This document shows positions 32,537-43,831 of a stretch of 61,376 nucleotides of DNA, in pieces. Location of the stretch: assembly GCA_015501595.1 (NCBI GenBank), contig JADNRX010000324.1:1-61376 (forward strand), in the 5' to 3' direction. The notes under the pieces were generated by a model. That model made no database searches. It was not told where the DNA came from and saw only the letters and a program-made list of their open reading frames with translations. This DNA comes from Hymenopellis radicata (lineage: Eukaryota > Basidiomycota > Agaricomycetes > Agaricales > Physalacriaceae). A program made the position numbers and the translations under genes. Each line of letters starts with the position of its first letter. Position 1 is the stretch's first letter.

Positions 32537-33757
32537 ATGTCGGACACGTCCTCTCTCTGCTCGGAGGATGTTGCGACGCTCTCGGCCACTAATTGGGAGG
32601 CCATCCAACAATGCGTTTCCTTAGCCTTGGATGCGAAAGTTATGTCCTGGGGAGAGACGAAATCCGGTGGTTTCAATCTCATTCGCTTTCTTCGCGTGGA
32701 CGGGAATCCAGACGTCGTCGTGCGCGTTCCATTGAACCACGTCGAAGACCCGGAGACCGCCGTCCACAATACCGTTGCGGCAATGCAATACTTCCACGAG
32801 CAAACTACAGTCCCCCTCCCTCGCATCATCTGCTACAGCACCTCTAGTGAAGAAGCTGGGCGTCCTTACGTCGTCACTACCAAGGCGGAAGGAGTGACGC
32901 TTGTCGAAATCTGGGACGACTTGTCCGACCACCGACGTGACGTGATACTACGTCAAGTCGTCCAGCTAGTACTCGAGATGTACTCGCAGCGGTTCGACAA
33001 GATCGGATCCCTCTCTCGCGAACTTGGAGCGCATGGGAAATGGGGCATTCAAGCCTCGCCAACTTCGCAACGGGTGTATACCAGTGGCACTGGTTATTGG
33101 ATTGATCATGCCACCGGTAGGCTGGCGACCATCTTAGCGGAAGCTGGGCCCAACGCCATCTACGAATACGCACACGTATGGTGGATGCGCTCCCTCATCC
33201 CTTCTCTCTATGATGACTCTCTGGACACAGACGGCTTCCCGCTCATGCATGGCGACTTTCACTCGCAGAACATCTTCATCGTCGATGCGGATTCAGACGA
33301 ACCGCGCATCAGCTCCATCATTGACTGGGATTTCACGCGGACTCTTTGCACTAGCTCATTCGCACAACCGCCGTTCTTCATCGTCGACCACCCCCTGGCC
33401 GATCCCGACGATGAACAGACGCAAGCGATGGCGGGGAGGAATGCGCGCGACCGGGAAGTGTACACGCGTTTAGTTCGGGAGGAGGAGGTTAAGCGTTTTC
33501 CAAATCGTACGCCGAGGCTTTCTCAGGCGCTCCTGAATTGGGAAGGTGTATATCTTTTCGAGCAGTGCATCGACGGCGGCGTGATGTACAGCGCTCTTTG
33601 GGACACGCTCGTGGAACACGTTGTGGGCGACAAGGCTGCGCTCCACGATTATATCTTTCCGCTGATTGAAACTGGGATTTTGAAGTCGGTTGCAGGGGAG
33701 CTGAAAGAGAAGGAGAAGATCAAGCATTCGGACTTGGTAGACAGTAATAACGAGTAG
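32537..33757 (+). CDS. APH/choline-kinase-like phosphotransferase family protein
   Basis: Intronless 406-aa protein of the phosphotransferase enzyme family (APH, protein-kinase-like fold); transfers phosphate to an unknown small molecule or protein. The catalytic loop is MHGDFHSQNIF with the catalytic Asp near residue 240. The metal-binding DWD (IIDWDFTR) is at about 263. The N-lobe has GGFNLIRFLRVDG and VVVRVPLNH (ATP-contacting strand), and the hinge is RPYVVTTKAEGVTLVEIW. The C-terminus is a helical stretch ending KIKHSDLVDSNNE. Such APH-like genes are greatly expanded in Agaricomycetes; despite the name there is no reason to infer antibiotic resistance. Length is normal. The start is the ATG of MSDTSSLCSEDV. 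Confidence 0.87.
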   Translation: MSDTSSLCSEDVATLSATNWEAIQQCVSLALDAKVMSWGETKSGGFNLIRFLRVDGNPDVVVRVPLNHVEDPETAVHNTVAAMQYFHEQTTVPLPRIICYSTSSEEAGRPYVVTTKAEGVTLVEIWDDLSDHRRDVILRQVVQLVLEMYSQRFDKIGSLSRELGAHGKWGIQASPTSQRVYTSGTGYWIDHATGRLATILAEAGPNAIYEYAHVWWMRSLIPSLYDDSLDTDGFPLMHGDFHSQNIFIVDADSDEPRISSIIDWDFTRTLCTSSFAQPPFFIVDHPLADPDDEQTQAMAGRNARDREVYTRLVREEEVKRFPNRTPRLSQALLNWEGVYLFEQCIDGGVMYSALWDTLVEHVVGDKAALHDYIFPLIETGILKSVAGELKEKEKIKHSDLVDSNNE

Positions 33758-34034
33758 TGCCTTACGGGCCATCTTCATTCATTATACGACTACTCAACCA
33801 GGGCCAGTAGAGGAGCTGCTCTGCTTTCCTTGTGTACCCCACAGGGAGTCTGCTTGCTGAACGCAACCTTACGGTTAATGCAGATGAATATGTGAAGCGG
33901 TCTCGGCTGAAAATCAACGCATATGAATTGTGAGTGGGCAACTAATATAAGGGTAGAAACACTAAACAAGAGAAAGAAACACGACAGTGAAACATATTAA
34001 ATGATGCTCCTTTCCACTCCCTCTGTAGCACATT

Positions 34035-35650
34035 TTACGGGTTCCAGCACGTTTTCTCAAGATTCTGAGAAATCGATCAACATGCGCCCAAAGTCGTCGA
34101 TACATGCTCACCAATGGTTGAAGGCTCGACAACTGAGGATCCTGGAAATTATCCATATTGACGGGCGCTGCTAGACATTTTCCGCCCCGCTTTCGGTACT
34201 CCCTCATGGCTTTGCTATACGTCCTCGCCGCGTCGTGCGCGTTGAGAGAACACTTGTGAAGCTCATGGCTGACGCGGAGTACGAGATCACGAAGCGATGG
34301 ATTGGGGTTGTCCTCTGTCAGCTACTAAGAAATGAAGTGTAGGCAAAATCCAAGTACCCACTGAGAGTATTGACTAACGCGGCGGTCATCGAACTCCCCC
34401 GAAACTCCCATGCTATCTGGCTGTCTTCACAACAGGAAAGTGATAACACCTTGGCCGTTCCGGCATCGTCAGTGGGCGAGAATTTGCACCAGCCATTGCA
34501 CGGGTACATTGCCACGGGGCTTTCGCACACCTCTATGGGAGACGTTGGTGATATACAGGGATCGCAGGTCGTCTGGAGGCTGAGATTCCGTGTCTGGACA
34601 CGTTCCTGATCCTCGGAGTACCGGATGGCGTTTTTGTTGATGGAGACACTGACACGCCTGGTTTGAGTACGGCTGTTGGTCAATGCATTTTTGCGAACAT
34701 TTTGGTTCCAAAGGGTGCGAGATCTGCGACGACCTTTTGACACGTATGGAACGTAGACGCGGTTGCAGTGGGAATGTTCCAAGTCTACAAGTGTAAGAGT
34801 TAATTACAAGTTGGGCTTCAGGCAGAAAGTTGATAGCATACCCAACAGTGTGGCGGAATGGCATGTATCGAAGACGGCGATGAGCTGAGATCCTGGAGGT
34901 AGCCGGTCCACGAGACGCATCCGCAGGTCCTGCAAAATGTCAGAGATGGGAATACGAGGAGAGCAAGGAGTTTATGCGCTCGACTTGGAATAGAAAGATA
35001 AACGCACATTGTCACGAATCATCAGCTTCTCCTCGTCCTTCACATTCCCTTGAGCATCCGTCGGAAGAAGACCTGTGACCTTGTCAGTAAGCGCGCGAAG
35101 TTAACTGTGTGAAGACTGACATTCATCCAATCCATCTTCTTCGGTGTTATCATCACTCCGTAGCTGCTCAGCATGTCCGGAGTCTAGAGGTCCGTTACAG
35201 TTAATAGACGTGGGATAGCAGGACAACTCCGTACAATGAAAGAAGAAGTGATCTCCTGACTGCGCGTCGCGCACGAGGTTGTCGAGTTCTCGCAACTAAA
35301 TACATTGTTGAATAAGAATTGAGGGGGGAAAGGCGGACGGAACGTACGATGTTCTCGCGCGTAGGCTGAAAACGCTGTTCGCCACCATCGTCTATCAGTG
35401 TCACGATGTCGCTGGGAGAGTAGTGATAGACGTCTAGTACGCGTGTCAGTGCAAGCGCTGCAGGAAACATCGACAACGTACTCATAACAAGATCCTTCAT
35501 CTTGAATACATCCTCATGGGAGCCCTTCAGCTCGCCGCTGCTGTCGGTGCTCGGTGAGATTGTCTTCTGCGTAGGAGCATAATTGATCCCAATTAGCAGC
35601 GCGCGTTTCTTGAGGGGCGCCTCGAATTCAGGCTGCTTGACGGTATTCAT
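34035..35650 (-). CDS. Type I metacaspase
   Basis: Metacaspase (clan CD, C14 cysteine protease; Arg/Lys-specific, linked to stress and programmed cell death in fungi). Nine exons on the minus strand: 35650-35482, 35433-35348, 35295-35235, 35183-35121, 35072-35008, 34929-34842, 34784-34362, 34314-34112 and 34064-34035, giving 395 aa with all phases consistent. Motifs: KKRALLIGINY, ELKGSHEDV, then FFFHYSGHAEQ with catalytic His about 109 (the Tyr codon before it is split by an intron), DGLDECLLPTDAQG and AVFDTCHSATLLDL with catalytic Cys about 171. After the p20-like part comes a long insert (residues 180-320), then PSLRDLVLRVSHELHK. No N-terminal Pro/Gln-rich prodomain is seen, so the protein starts almost at the caspase fold. 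The last 10-residue exon (NLEKTCWNP) is the least certain. A TATA element lies about 125 bp upstream. Confidence 0.9.
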
Positions 35651-35773
35651 CGTTTCGAGAGGTCAAGCCGGCAACTGGACTGGTCACAGGGATCCACGTT
35701 TATATGCGTTCTGCGGAGGCGTCTAACACGGTACGGCATTGATATCACGGGAAGGTGTGTGGCGCTAGAAGCC

Positions 35774-35783
35774 TATATATATA
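35774..35783 (-). promoter_or_regulatory. TATA element upstream of the metacaspase gene
   Basis: TATATATATA about 125 bp upstream of the start codon at 35650, in a region with no other gene. Confidence 0.45.
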
Positions 35784-37487
35784 GTATCTATCGGCGTGGG
35801 GTCTGAGCGGTACAACGCGTTGATATGCGAAATATGGTGGCATTCAACGGGATTTGAATTTGTAGATATCCTAGGTGTAATGTCTAAATTGTGGTTAGCG
35901 AGCATATAGAAGCAGGAAATGCTGAAATGGCAGACATTTTCTCCTTGTAATACATCGAAGCTTGGATGTCGCCCATTCGGAATGTCGACTGAGTCTTCAT
36001 ACCAAAGGCAAGGGATATTCGGTTATCTCAGGTAAGAGTCTGGGATAGATTTGTCGCGTCTCCTGCGATAGAGCACGCTTGTGAGGTGCTGGTGCGACGC
36101 AGCACAGAGCGAAACATGTCGGTCTCGTTTTGGCGCCCAAGATAACATTTCCATTTCTGCTATCGTCCTTGGCGAAGACGCAAGCTGGGGGTGTCCGAGA
36201 AAAGTGAGTGAACCCTTGACATGGTGGTCAAGTTCAAGAGTCGGACATGCGTGGCAGTGCAGACTGTTTTGTGTCATCCGGCTGCCACGGCCCGCCTGTT
36301 TTGCGCACATGCGTTTCTCTTCAGCACTACTATCAATCTCCGAAATCATTACCGTGTGGACTGTGTTCTGATCAACTCCCTCGACCTTGCATAGACCGTG
36401 CGTCTAACACGACAAGATCTCTGACTTGGGCACTCATCAATTTCTGCGCATCTAGCTTCTCAACCTCTTCCAGTCACCGACAGATTCGAAATCACGTTCT
36501 CTGATGAGCTCTTTGTCTTCTAGACGAGGTACTGTACAACACGTTGAAAATATCAAGCCACACCATCATTACCATCGCAGATAAGTATATATTGTCTATC
36601 ATTCACCTGAATTGTCTGCCTTCACGTGTCAACAGTTCAGTGCACCATGTCAATAAAATTTCGAAGGACACTCTTCGGTCTATAGTTGGGAATACTTCTA
36701 CACTGATCATTTTTCTTCTTTCAATCGTCGAGCGGAAAGCACACATCCTATCGCTTACCTTCTATATAGCCTTGAGTACGTCTTTCATCTTCACTGTTCT
36801 TCTTCTCTCTCAAGGCGTAGCATCCGTATTTTGATGTTGGATACTTGGCGAGTAGATAACGGGTGCGTCTTGGCAGCGTCGAAGTGATTCTAACCTACCT
36901 GATTGATTTGGTCCCACGACTTGGCGCTTCTGGCGAAGCATTATCTCGCCGTTATTACCAGCCTCCGCGAAGAACTCGAAGACTGGAGGACCCAACTGTG
37001 TCAAGTACAGCACCAAGCCTAGGCACGATCTTTTCTGATTCTGTTACCTTTTTAGAAAGTAAGTTCATGGCACATGCTGAAGAAGTTGGTGACTCGCCAC
37101 GAGGTCCATTTAGTGGAGTAGGCATGGTATCCACCGCCGCCTGAAGCCTTGAAGGCCTGTGTCTGTGTGTAGTGTATCCTCGTACAGCATGCTGAAAACC
37201 AGCAACAGTTACTTAAAACTTTAGACTTTGTCGACTTGTCATGGAGCTAAGCGCCAATTGCACAGCCACTGAGATGAAATGATGGAAACCCGGGTCGGCG
37301 ATGACATCCATTTGCGACCCGACGGTCATCACACGGTCTTTTTCCGCTTCCCAGAGGATTTCCACGTTCTTTCTCGTCGCATGGCCGCTCTGAAAGTAGA
37401 GCACTAATCCACCAAAAAACACCAAAACATTATACACACAGACGGACCTAGGATATGTGTGCGTCCATTTTTTAGCGCTGTCGGACT
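35784..37487. other. Intergenic, no gene recognised
   Basis: AT-richer than its surroundings around 36540-36830. The frame at 36544-36834 (plus) is hydrophobic by composition but lacks a signal-like start. Frames at 36863-37144 and 37213-37437 have no motif. The missing 5' exon (signal peptide) of the Ser-rich gene should lie near the right edge, but I could not find it. Confidence 0.4.
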
Positions 37488-38789
37488 ATGCTCATCCTGC
37501 CCGCAGCACAAACCACCACATCAGGTTCGACGACCGAGCCGACGAGCACTATAGCGACGTCGACCGGCGCGGAGGAAACGTCGACGTCGCGTTCTTCGAC
37601 TAGCACGACGGGAACTACAACGACGACTAGCACGACTTCAACTTCCTCGTCTTCCAGTTCGTCCTCCAGCAGTTCCTCCACGCAGTCGTCCGCTAGCTCG
37701 ACTTTGACCTCGACGACGAGCAGCACCACAAGCAGCAGCAGCACAACCACCAGCTTGTCCTCTTCAGCTCAGGTTACAGTGACCACCGACGCTGGCGGAG
37801 GCGAAGTCACTGTAACCCATATCATTCCGGTTACTCCCAGCGTGAGCAGCAGCGCATCTGCGGATAGTTCAACTAGCAACAGTGACGGTGGGTGAGTGAT
37901 CGAATGTCGATTCTTCACGCCACGATCGTTGACTGTATTTATTCTGCAGCTTCTTCAACAATACCGGTGCAGTCGCTGGCGTTTTCACTGTCGTTGGTCT
38001 TATTGCCGTCGCGATATTGGTCGTCCTTGTCACGACTACCCTCCGTCGCCGCCGTGCTCGCCGCTACGACCGCGAGCTTGCAGAAGCAGCCGTCAGTGGA
38101 CCTGCTCCCATCTACCTCGATGACAATGACAACGACAACTATGGCGCTGGCCGAACTGGCGGCCCGTATTCTGACGTGTCTAGTCACGGCACCTACGCGC
38201 AGCATCCCATGTCCGCGGAAAGCTTCAACATGCACGAGATCGGTGCTGGTGCGGCTGGCGTAGGCGTCCAGAGGCAGCGATCAATGGGTGCCTGGGCCGG
38301 CGTTGGCGAGGGTGCAAACCCGTATCCCGCATTTGCCATGCCCCAGACGTACCAGCCCCAACAGCAACAGTCGTACCAGCCTTACGAATACGAGCAACAG
38401 CATCAGCAGGCCTACGACGGGTATGACCAACAGCCGCAGCAGTACGCGAACCAAGCCCCCCAAAACCAGGTCGCATACGACGCGTACAGTGACGGACATG
38501 GCGGTGTCGCCTACAGCGAAGGACACGGCGGCAACTCCCCACCTCCCCGGACCTTTCGCGGACCCCGTCGAAATCTCTGTTAAATACAACACCTCCCCTA
38601 CCTTCCACCGACTCACCCCCGAGCGAGAGCTATGCAGCCCACTACGCTTCCCCTGTGGGAGGTGCTTCATCCGGCAGCGCAACTGGTCATCTGCCCAACC
38701 CATATGATGATCAGGATCCCGACAGCGATGGATACGATAGCGGTGACGACGCTGGAAAACCCAAAGTACTGAAGGTCGCCAACGAGTAA
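37488..38789 (+). pseudogene. Ser/Thr-rich single-pass membrane protein, copy A (frameshifted)
   Basis: Wall/membrane protein with a long Ser/Thr-rich outer part (about 37498-37891), a 58-nt intron (37892-37949, GTGAGT..CTGCAG), then FFNNTGAVAGVFTVVGLIAV leading into one transmembrane helix and a basic stop-transfer RRRRARR. The Gln/Tyr/Gly-rich cytosolic tail has a repeated YDAYSDGHGGVAYSEGHGG-type motif. Near 38545 this copy has four C where copy B has five (SPPPP). That shifts the frame, and it stops at 38583, although the rest of the original tail (DLSRTPSKS, SESYAAHYASPVGG to KVLKVANE, stop 38789) is still readable. No signal-peptide exon found upstream of 37488; an acceptor CCCGCAG at about 37495 suggests one once existed. 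Confidence 0.75.
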
Positions 38790-39021
38790 TTGGACTGCGA
38801 ACGGGTAACTGGACTGCATGCCTTATATTGCTCAAGTTACATACCCCAGAGACACTTACTTTCCTTCACACTTGTTTCTCTTGTGTTTTTAGTTATTGTT
38901 AATTCACTATTTACCTGTTGATATGTGGGCTGCTGTAGTTTTATGTGATTCAGTATCGAGTGTTGTGTTCCTGCTCTTATGAAACATTTGTTCGATGACT
39001 GAGATGATGATACCAGCGATT

Positions 39022-39399
39022 AGGGGATGTCAAAGCTGCTAGAAAGAGCTGCTACAGGTGCTGCTATGGTGAGTTGCTACCGTCACTGCTACGCTCTCGG
39101 GAAACGGGTTGGCAACATCGGAGCTTGAATTTCTTTGACCTCATTTCACGATGTTCATATCTTCCCTCCATTCTTCAGCCCGTAGTACAGGAGATTGTTT
39201 GAAACGTAGCACGTACTTCAATTGAAATCATTCTCAAACAAACAGGAAGCCCAAAACTTCTATGAAGTGGCATACAGACAACTTCGGGTGTCCGGCATCA
39301 TAGCTATCGACAAACGATGGCGGTGGGCAGTAGCAACTTTCGTAGCAACTCACCGTATCAGCACCTGTAGCAGCCTTTCTAGCAGCTTTGACATCTCCT
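39022..39399. mobile_element. TIR (MITE-like) DNA element, 378 bp
   Basis: Terminal inverted repeats of about 58 bp with few mismatches: the left end begins AGGGGATGTCAAAGCTGC, and the right end read in reverse begins AGGAGATGTCAAAGCTGC. Flanked by ATT on both sides (39019-39021 and 39400-39402). The homologous position in copy B (GCGATTGTCGC, about 53790) has a single ATT and no element, so this is a filled/empty site pair. No transposase, hence non-autonomous; a 3-bp duplication would fit PIF/Harbinger-like elements, but ATT is not their usual TWA target. Confidence 0.85.
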
Positions 39400-39443
39400 A
39401 TTGTCGCTTCAATCGCCGAGTTCTGCAGTGTGCACCACACATG

Positions 39444-40342
39444 GTAGGTAGGTAGGTAGGTAGAAGCCGGCACAAGGTCCCTATCAGGAACGGCCGGGTG
39501 TGAAAGCGTTGTAAGTGGCGAACTCGGCCTTCACGCCATGCACTAAGTACTCACGGAGATATCTCCGCCTTTAAGGAGGTCGCCGCGCGCCTCTGGTGCA
39601 CAGTCAGGAGCTCAAGGCTCCGAAACCGACTCAAGAGTCGGTCGCCAAAAGGAAATCAAAAGCAAATAAATTTGGTGGTGCTAATGCTACGTTATGGTAC
39701 AAGTCTGAGTCGCTGTCGTCGTCGTCGTCACTGCTACCTGTAATGTGGCGAGTCAACATAGGTTTGCACCAGGTATACGTCTCTTCCATATGCGGAGCAC
39801 CGGCAGAGGAGCACCACGCTTCGGACGTGGGAGCTCGTACTGCTTGTACAACTCAGCAACTTCGAAGATCAGCCTGGCTACCAATGGCAGGCACTTGTCC
39901 TGGAAGATCATTGATTTGAGCACTTCAACGGCATCATGATCTCGGAGAGTCCTGGCATCAGACCTAATGCTGGCAGTTCGACAGCGATTTTGCGGAGTAG
40001 TACCTCTCTGAGTGTGATCAAGTCATCGTCGGCCTTGCAAATAAGAATAGCGTGCTCCGGCGTCTCCACTTCAGTTCCACATAGACGGCACCACCGTTCG
40101 TTGCGTGGCACGAACGGGTGGTATCTATCTGCGCGCCGTAATTGTTCCAGCGCGAACGGATGGTCTGACAGGAGCAGTCGAATGAGAGCTTTTCTATGCT
40201 TTGAGACCGAGAGGCGCAAGTAATGCCGTACAAAGACTACTCGATGAGCCGGTTTATCAGGTGGCGGTAATGGTTCTAGGCGATTCCACAGCAGGTATGT
40301 CTTGGATGATGTGTCTGAAGCCATGATTTTGCGATGTGATTA
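39444..40342 (-). mobile_element. 5'-truncated LINE-type retrotransposon fragment
   Basis: Insertion of 899 bp flanked by ACATG (39439-39443 and 40343-40347); copy B has a single ACATG here. The minus-strand frame 39908-40324 (138 codons) ends in a C-x2-C-x8-H-x4-C knuckle (WCRLCGTEVETPEHAILIC), as in the C-terminal part of fungal LINE ORF2 proteins. The coding sequence continues in another frame (VAELYKQYELPRPKRGAPLP), so it is decayed. The 3' end on the minus strand is a (CTAC)n run (39444-39463), a typical LINE simple-repeat tail. The reverse transcriptase and endonuclease parts are absent. Confidence 0.82.
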
Positions 40343-41079
40343 ACATGTGTCCAGTCACATGCCGTCCACGTTAACTTGAGCGCCACTTGCGAATCTCGCG
40401 CTTGGTGGGCACTGGTCCTGCCCTGGAAACCAGCATCCGTCTACGGACAACCCCAGTGATAGAGCGCACCACGAGGCACCGCACGAGCACAAAAGATGGT
40501 AGCGTTGTACATAAGTACAATACTCGGAGAAGAAATAGAACATGACGGGCGTAAGCACCCATACTGAGTGTAATCACATATCAGCACCATCCAACCCTCA
40601 TCGTCTCGAAGGGGTTCCAGGCATGCACAGCAGCATATATCAAACACTCAAACACCAATCGTGGATTCTGATTCGTGCCAACCTGGTATGTACTGACAGT
40701 GAGGAATGCTACTAGTGGTCCAGTAGTGGAATGTTGCCGCGTTGACAACCCGCGTCCATGCCGTCGCAGAGAATACATGTGCCGCAGCCCCGCCTTCGTC
40801 TGCCTCGCTACACGAGCAGCCGAGGTGCACGACGAAACAACAAACTCCTGTTGTCCAACGCAGGGCGCCTAACTCATGTCGATGGACCATCGCAGGACAC
40901 CAAGTGTCGATTATCTCCCCCAGCGACACAAGCAGCAAAGCTTGACACTACCAAAAAAACCATGCCCTCGGTACACGAGCAACCGAGGTCCAAGCCATGA
41001 ATCTCAAGAGCACAAGAGTACAAGATAGTAGCCTTGTTCGTAGACTATGGGAGAGTGATGCACGTCGATGGTCAGCTGG

Positions 41080-41370
41080 TGTTACGCCGTTGGAGGAAGT
41101 TCGGAGATCGGAGAATGATGCGTCGGCACGCCGGCATTGCCCGACGTTACATGGTTGCGCCACATAAGAACAATCTCGAAACGGGCCAATCTCGATAGGC
41201 CAACTATTATGTTGTGTTGCTGCTCTTATGAAACATTTGTTCGATGTTCGTCAGCTGTGTTGGAGGAAGCTCGGAGAATGATGCGTCGGCACGCCGGCAT
41301 CGCCCGACGTTATTTTGCGCTGCGCCACATAAGAACAATCTCGATACGGGCCAATCCCAATAAGCCAAGT
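41080..41370. repeat. Tandem repeat, 2 units of about 105 bp offset by 170 bp (copy A)
   Basis: Both units contain TTGGAGGAAG, GGAGAATGATGCGTCGGCAC, GCCCGACGTTA and CCACATAAGAACAATCTCGA (unit starts near 41090 and 41260). The linker carries CTGCTCTTATGAAACATTTG, also present at 38971. The same structure occurs in copy B at 54523-54813. Confidence 0.8.
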
Positions 41371-41840
41371 CTTTGGTTTTCGGGAGTTAGTTAATTCAGA
41401 GGTGATCGAACTCAAGTGATACTGCGTTCGGAGCAAAGATATCGACCGTAGCCTTTCAAGATGCCGTTAACCTCAAACTTTGTTCACGCTCAGTTACTAT
41501 ATCCAAATGCGTGTAATCTCGTCGGTGGAACAGCTAGTTATATTCTGGCGGTGAGTACGGTCGTTCATACTGTCGCCGGTCAGGTGAAAGATTGAAGGAA
41601 TCGTCATTGAGTTGTGCGGCCGAAGATGATCCCACGAAGACGAGTAGTTCGCATCCGAGTCTGGCCTCGACGTTGCGGTCCGAAGAAAAATGCATCAGAG
41701 GGCCTGCTACCACGCGCTTCACGGTGGGTGTCTTGGTTTTCCGAAAGTTAGTGACCTCCGGCTACATGGCCACGTCCTGCCAGCGATTTTCTTGACAGTA
41801 TCGCTCTTTTTTTGAGGTCGTCGGATCCTAGCTTTACCAA

Positions 41841-42358
41841 AGGCGGACACACTATGAGCCGCATAGCAAAACCCATCGGCAAGACGATAGGCTGTCGAAA
41901 CAAGGTTCAATTGTATCAGTGCATTATCAGCTCTCATCTGCAATTCAAGTGTCGGTCCGAAAGAAAAGGAGAGGTCAAACGCGGTGGAATACCGGGTCCG
42001 TTCATCGCACCAGCGCTTCTCTAACAACAGGCGTCGCGGTTGAAGAGTGGCGCATAAAAACAGCAATTTGGTTGCACGCAGCAGGCGTACATGTCTACTT
42101 GCAGTATTTACATCGAAGGCGGACGCACTATGAGCCATAGACAAACCCATCGGCAAGACGATAGCCTGACGAAGCAAGGTTCACTTGTATTAGTGCATTA
42201 TTAGTTCTCATCTGTAATTCTAGTGTGGGTCTGAAAGAAAAGGTCAAACGCGGTGGAATACCGGGTCCGGTCATCGCACCAGGGTTTCTGGCGTCGCGGA
42301 ACAGTGGCAGATAAAAACAGCAATTTGGTGCACACAGCATGTGTATGCAGTATTTACA
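41841..42358. repeat. Tandem repeat, 276 + 240 bp (copy A)
   Basis: Units 41841-42116 and 42117-42358 share AGGCGGAC-CACTATGAGCC, CCCATCGGCAAGACGATAG, GGTCAAACGCGGTGGAATAC and GCAGTATTTACAT. The second unit is shortened by small deletions. Non-coding; lies downstream (3') of the proteasome gene. Confidence 0.85.
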
Positions 42359-42484
42359 TTGACAAGAAAGGACAATTCTATATCGAAAACTATTATCCGA
42401 ATGGAAAATACATGGTGAGAGCGTAGTATCAGTTGTCCATGGACATCACGAGGAAAGCGTTTTATTACAGGATCAGAACAAAAT

Positions 42485-43714
42485 TTAATCTCTCTTCAGA
42501 TTCCGCCGGATGACGAACACCCGTTCACCATCCTCAGTCGCAGTCATTTCCTGGATACCTGGGACCCTCTCCAATTCGTGGACCGAGGTCCCTTTGGCAA
42601 GAACGACATACATCTCGAGGCCATCGCCGACCTAAAGGAGAGAGCTGATGAGGCGATAGGATAGAAGGAAGGGAAGACTGTCAGTTACCTCGATGTGCCG
42701 TTCAGTTGCACTGGTGAACGAGTCGATCACGAGGGATAGAACCTGAGATAGAGGAAGATGTACTGGGTGCGAAGTACCGGGCGCAGGGACCTGGTTCTTG
42801 AAGTATATCTAAACAGGAAGGACGAAGGTTAGTATCTGGTGAGATAAGAGGAGTGTTTGGGACCGGAAGAGAGAGGTAATTGGAACGACAGATACAAGGA
42901 ATATTGGGGGTAACGCCAACGAGGGAATAAATCGGGAAGACGTCGGAGGCGTCCCGACGTTGCGTGGTAAATCATGCGCCGGGAAGCTGAAAGGGAGGAA
43001 ACGCGCTTGAACACGGGATCGCATCGCATGGTGGGCTCCTCTTTTAAGAATAAACGGAGAAATGGATGCTAACCTGATTGTCCAAGAATGGTTGCACGAG
43101 TGACTGTGCCGCGCCTGCTGCGCGACAAGCTTCACGTTCGTATGATCCAACGGGATCGAAGGAATAGACCGCACCCGAGCCTACACGATCAATCAGTCGC
43201 GGGGTAATTAGATGGACGACATGCATACCGTCTTCTTCGATTCCGCCAAGGATGTTGTACACGTAGTAAGGGAAGAATCGGCGAGCATAGAGCATGGATT
43301 GGATCAGACGGGCGATGGCGCGGAGAGGCATGTCCTTGGAGTGTGCATGGCGGTACCACTGTTGGCGTCAATATGGCCCGTCATCGCACACGACGACAAA
43401 ACCCACCTCAAGCCTCTGTCTGACTTTCTTTACAAACATGTTTCCATCTGCAGCGAACCCATTCACCGCGAGCACGGCCTTGTCGGTTCTGCAAATCCGC
43501 ATACGTCAGCGCGTGCATTCGGAATATGTAGGACGTACAATCGAAAGACTTTGGGCGCATATCGCGTCTGGATGCTGTAACCCTCGCTCTGGCGGGTGTC
43601 ACCGGCGATGACAGTAAAGTTTTCACCAGCAATGGCGAGAATAGTACCGCCGTTGTCGCTGTACGGGTTAAACTGGCGTTGCTGGGGGTGTCCAAGAGAG
43701 ACCATATCGGGCAT
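42485..43714 (-). CDS. PRE7: 20S proteasome subunit beta-6, copy A
   Basis: Non-catalytic beta-6 subunit of the 20S proteasome (yeast Pre7, human PSMB1). Six exons: 43714-43539, 43488-43407, 43358-43229, 43180-43074, 42808-42689 and 42631-42485, giving 253 aa. Motifs: [115 protein letters not shown] and C-terminal RNLKRD. The residue at the processing position is not an active-site Thr in a TTT context, as expected for beta-6. Intron 4 is unusually long (265 nt). The start chosen is [10 protein letters not shown]; an in-frame ATG 42 nt upstream would add [13 protein letters not shown] residues. A nearly identical second gene lies 13.4 kb away. Confidence 0.94.
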
Positions 43715-43831
43715 TATCGTCGCTGTCGTCGTCAAAAGTAGTTGTTCGATGCCCAAAGTGCGCTTGACGACGGGCTAAACGATGAGGAAGGGCTGATGAA
43801 TGTGGCGGGTAAGAATCGTGATACGAGCAAA

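Noticed and set aside
32537..33757. Aminoglycoside resistance gene
   Set aside because: The HGDFHSQN/DWD motifs are shared by the whole APH-like superfamily, which is large in Agaricomycetes; nothing indicates antibiotic substrates.
37472..37750. Leu/Val/Glu-rich minus-strand frame (also 52215-52523)
   Set aside because: Antisense shadow of the Ser/Thr-rich coding region in each duplication copy.
38281..38835. 184-codon minus-strand frame (and 52997-53590)
   Set aside because: Antisense of the Gln/Tyr-rich tail of the membrane protein.
39444..39463. (GTAG)n run as a telomere-like or microsatellite feature
   Set aside because: It coincides with the 3' end of the LINE fragment and is best explained as its tail.
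43408..43695. 95-codon minus-strand frames over the proteasome first exons (also 56850-57137)
   Set aside because: Unspliced alternate frame of beta-6 exons 1 and 2; the spliced model gives the family sequence.
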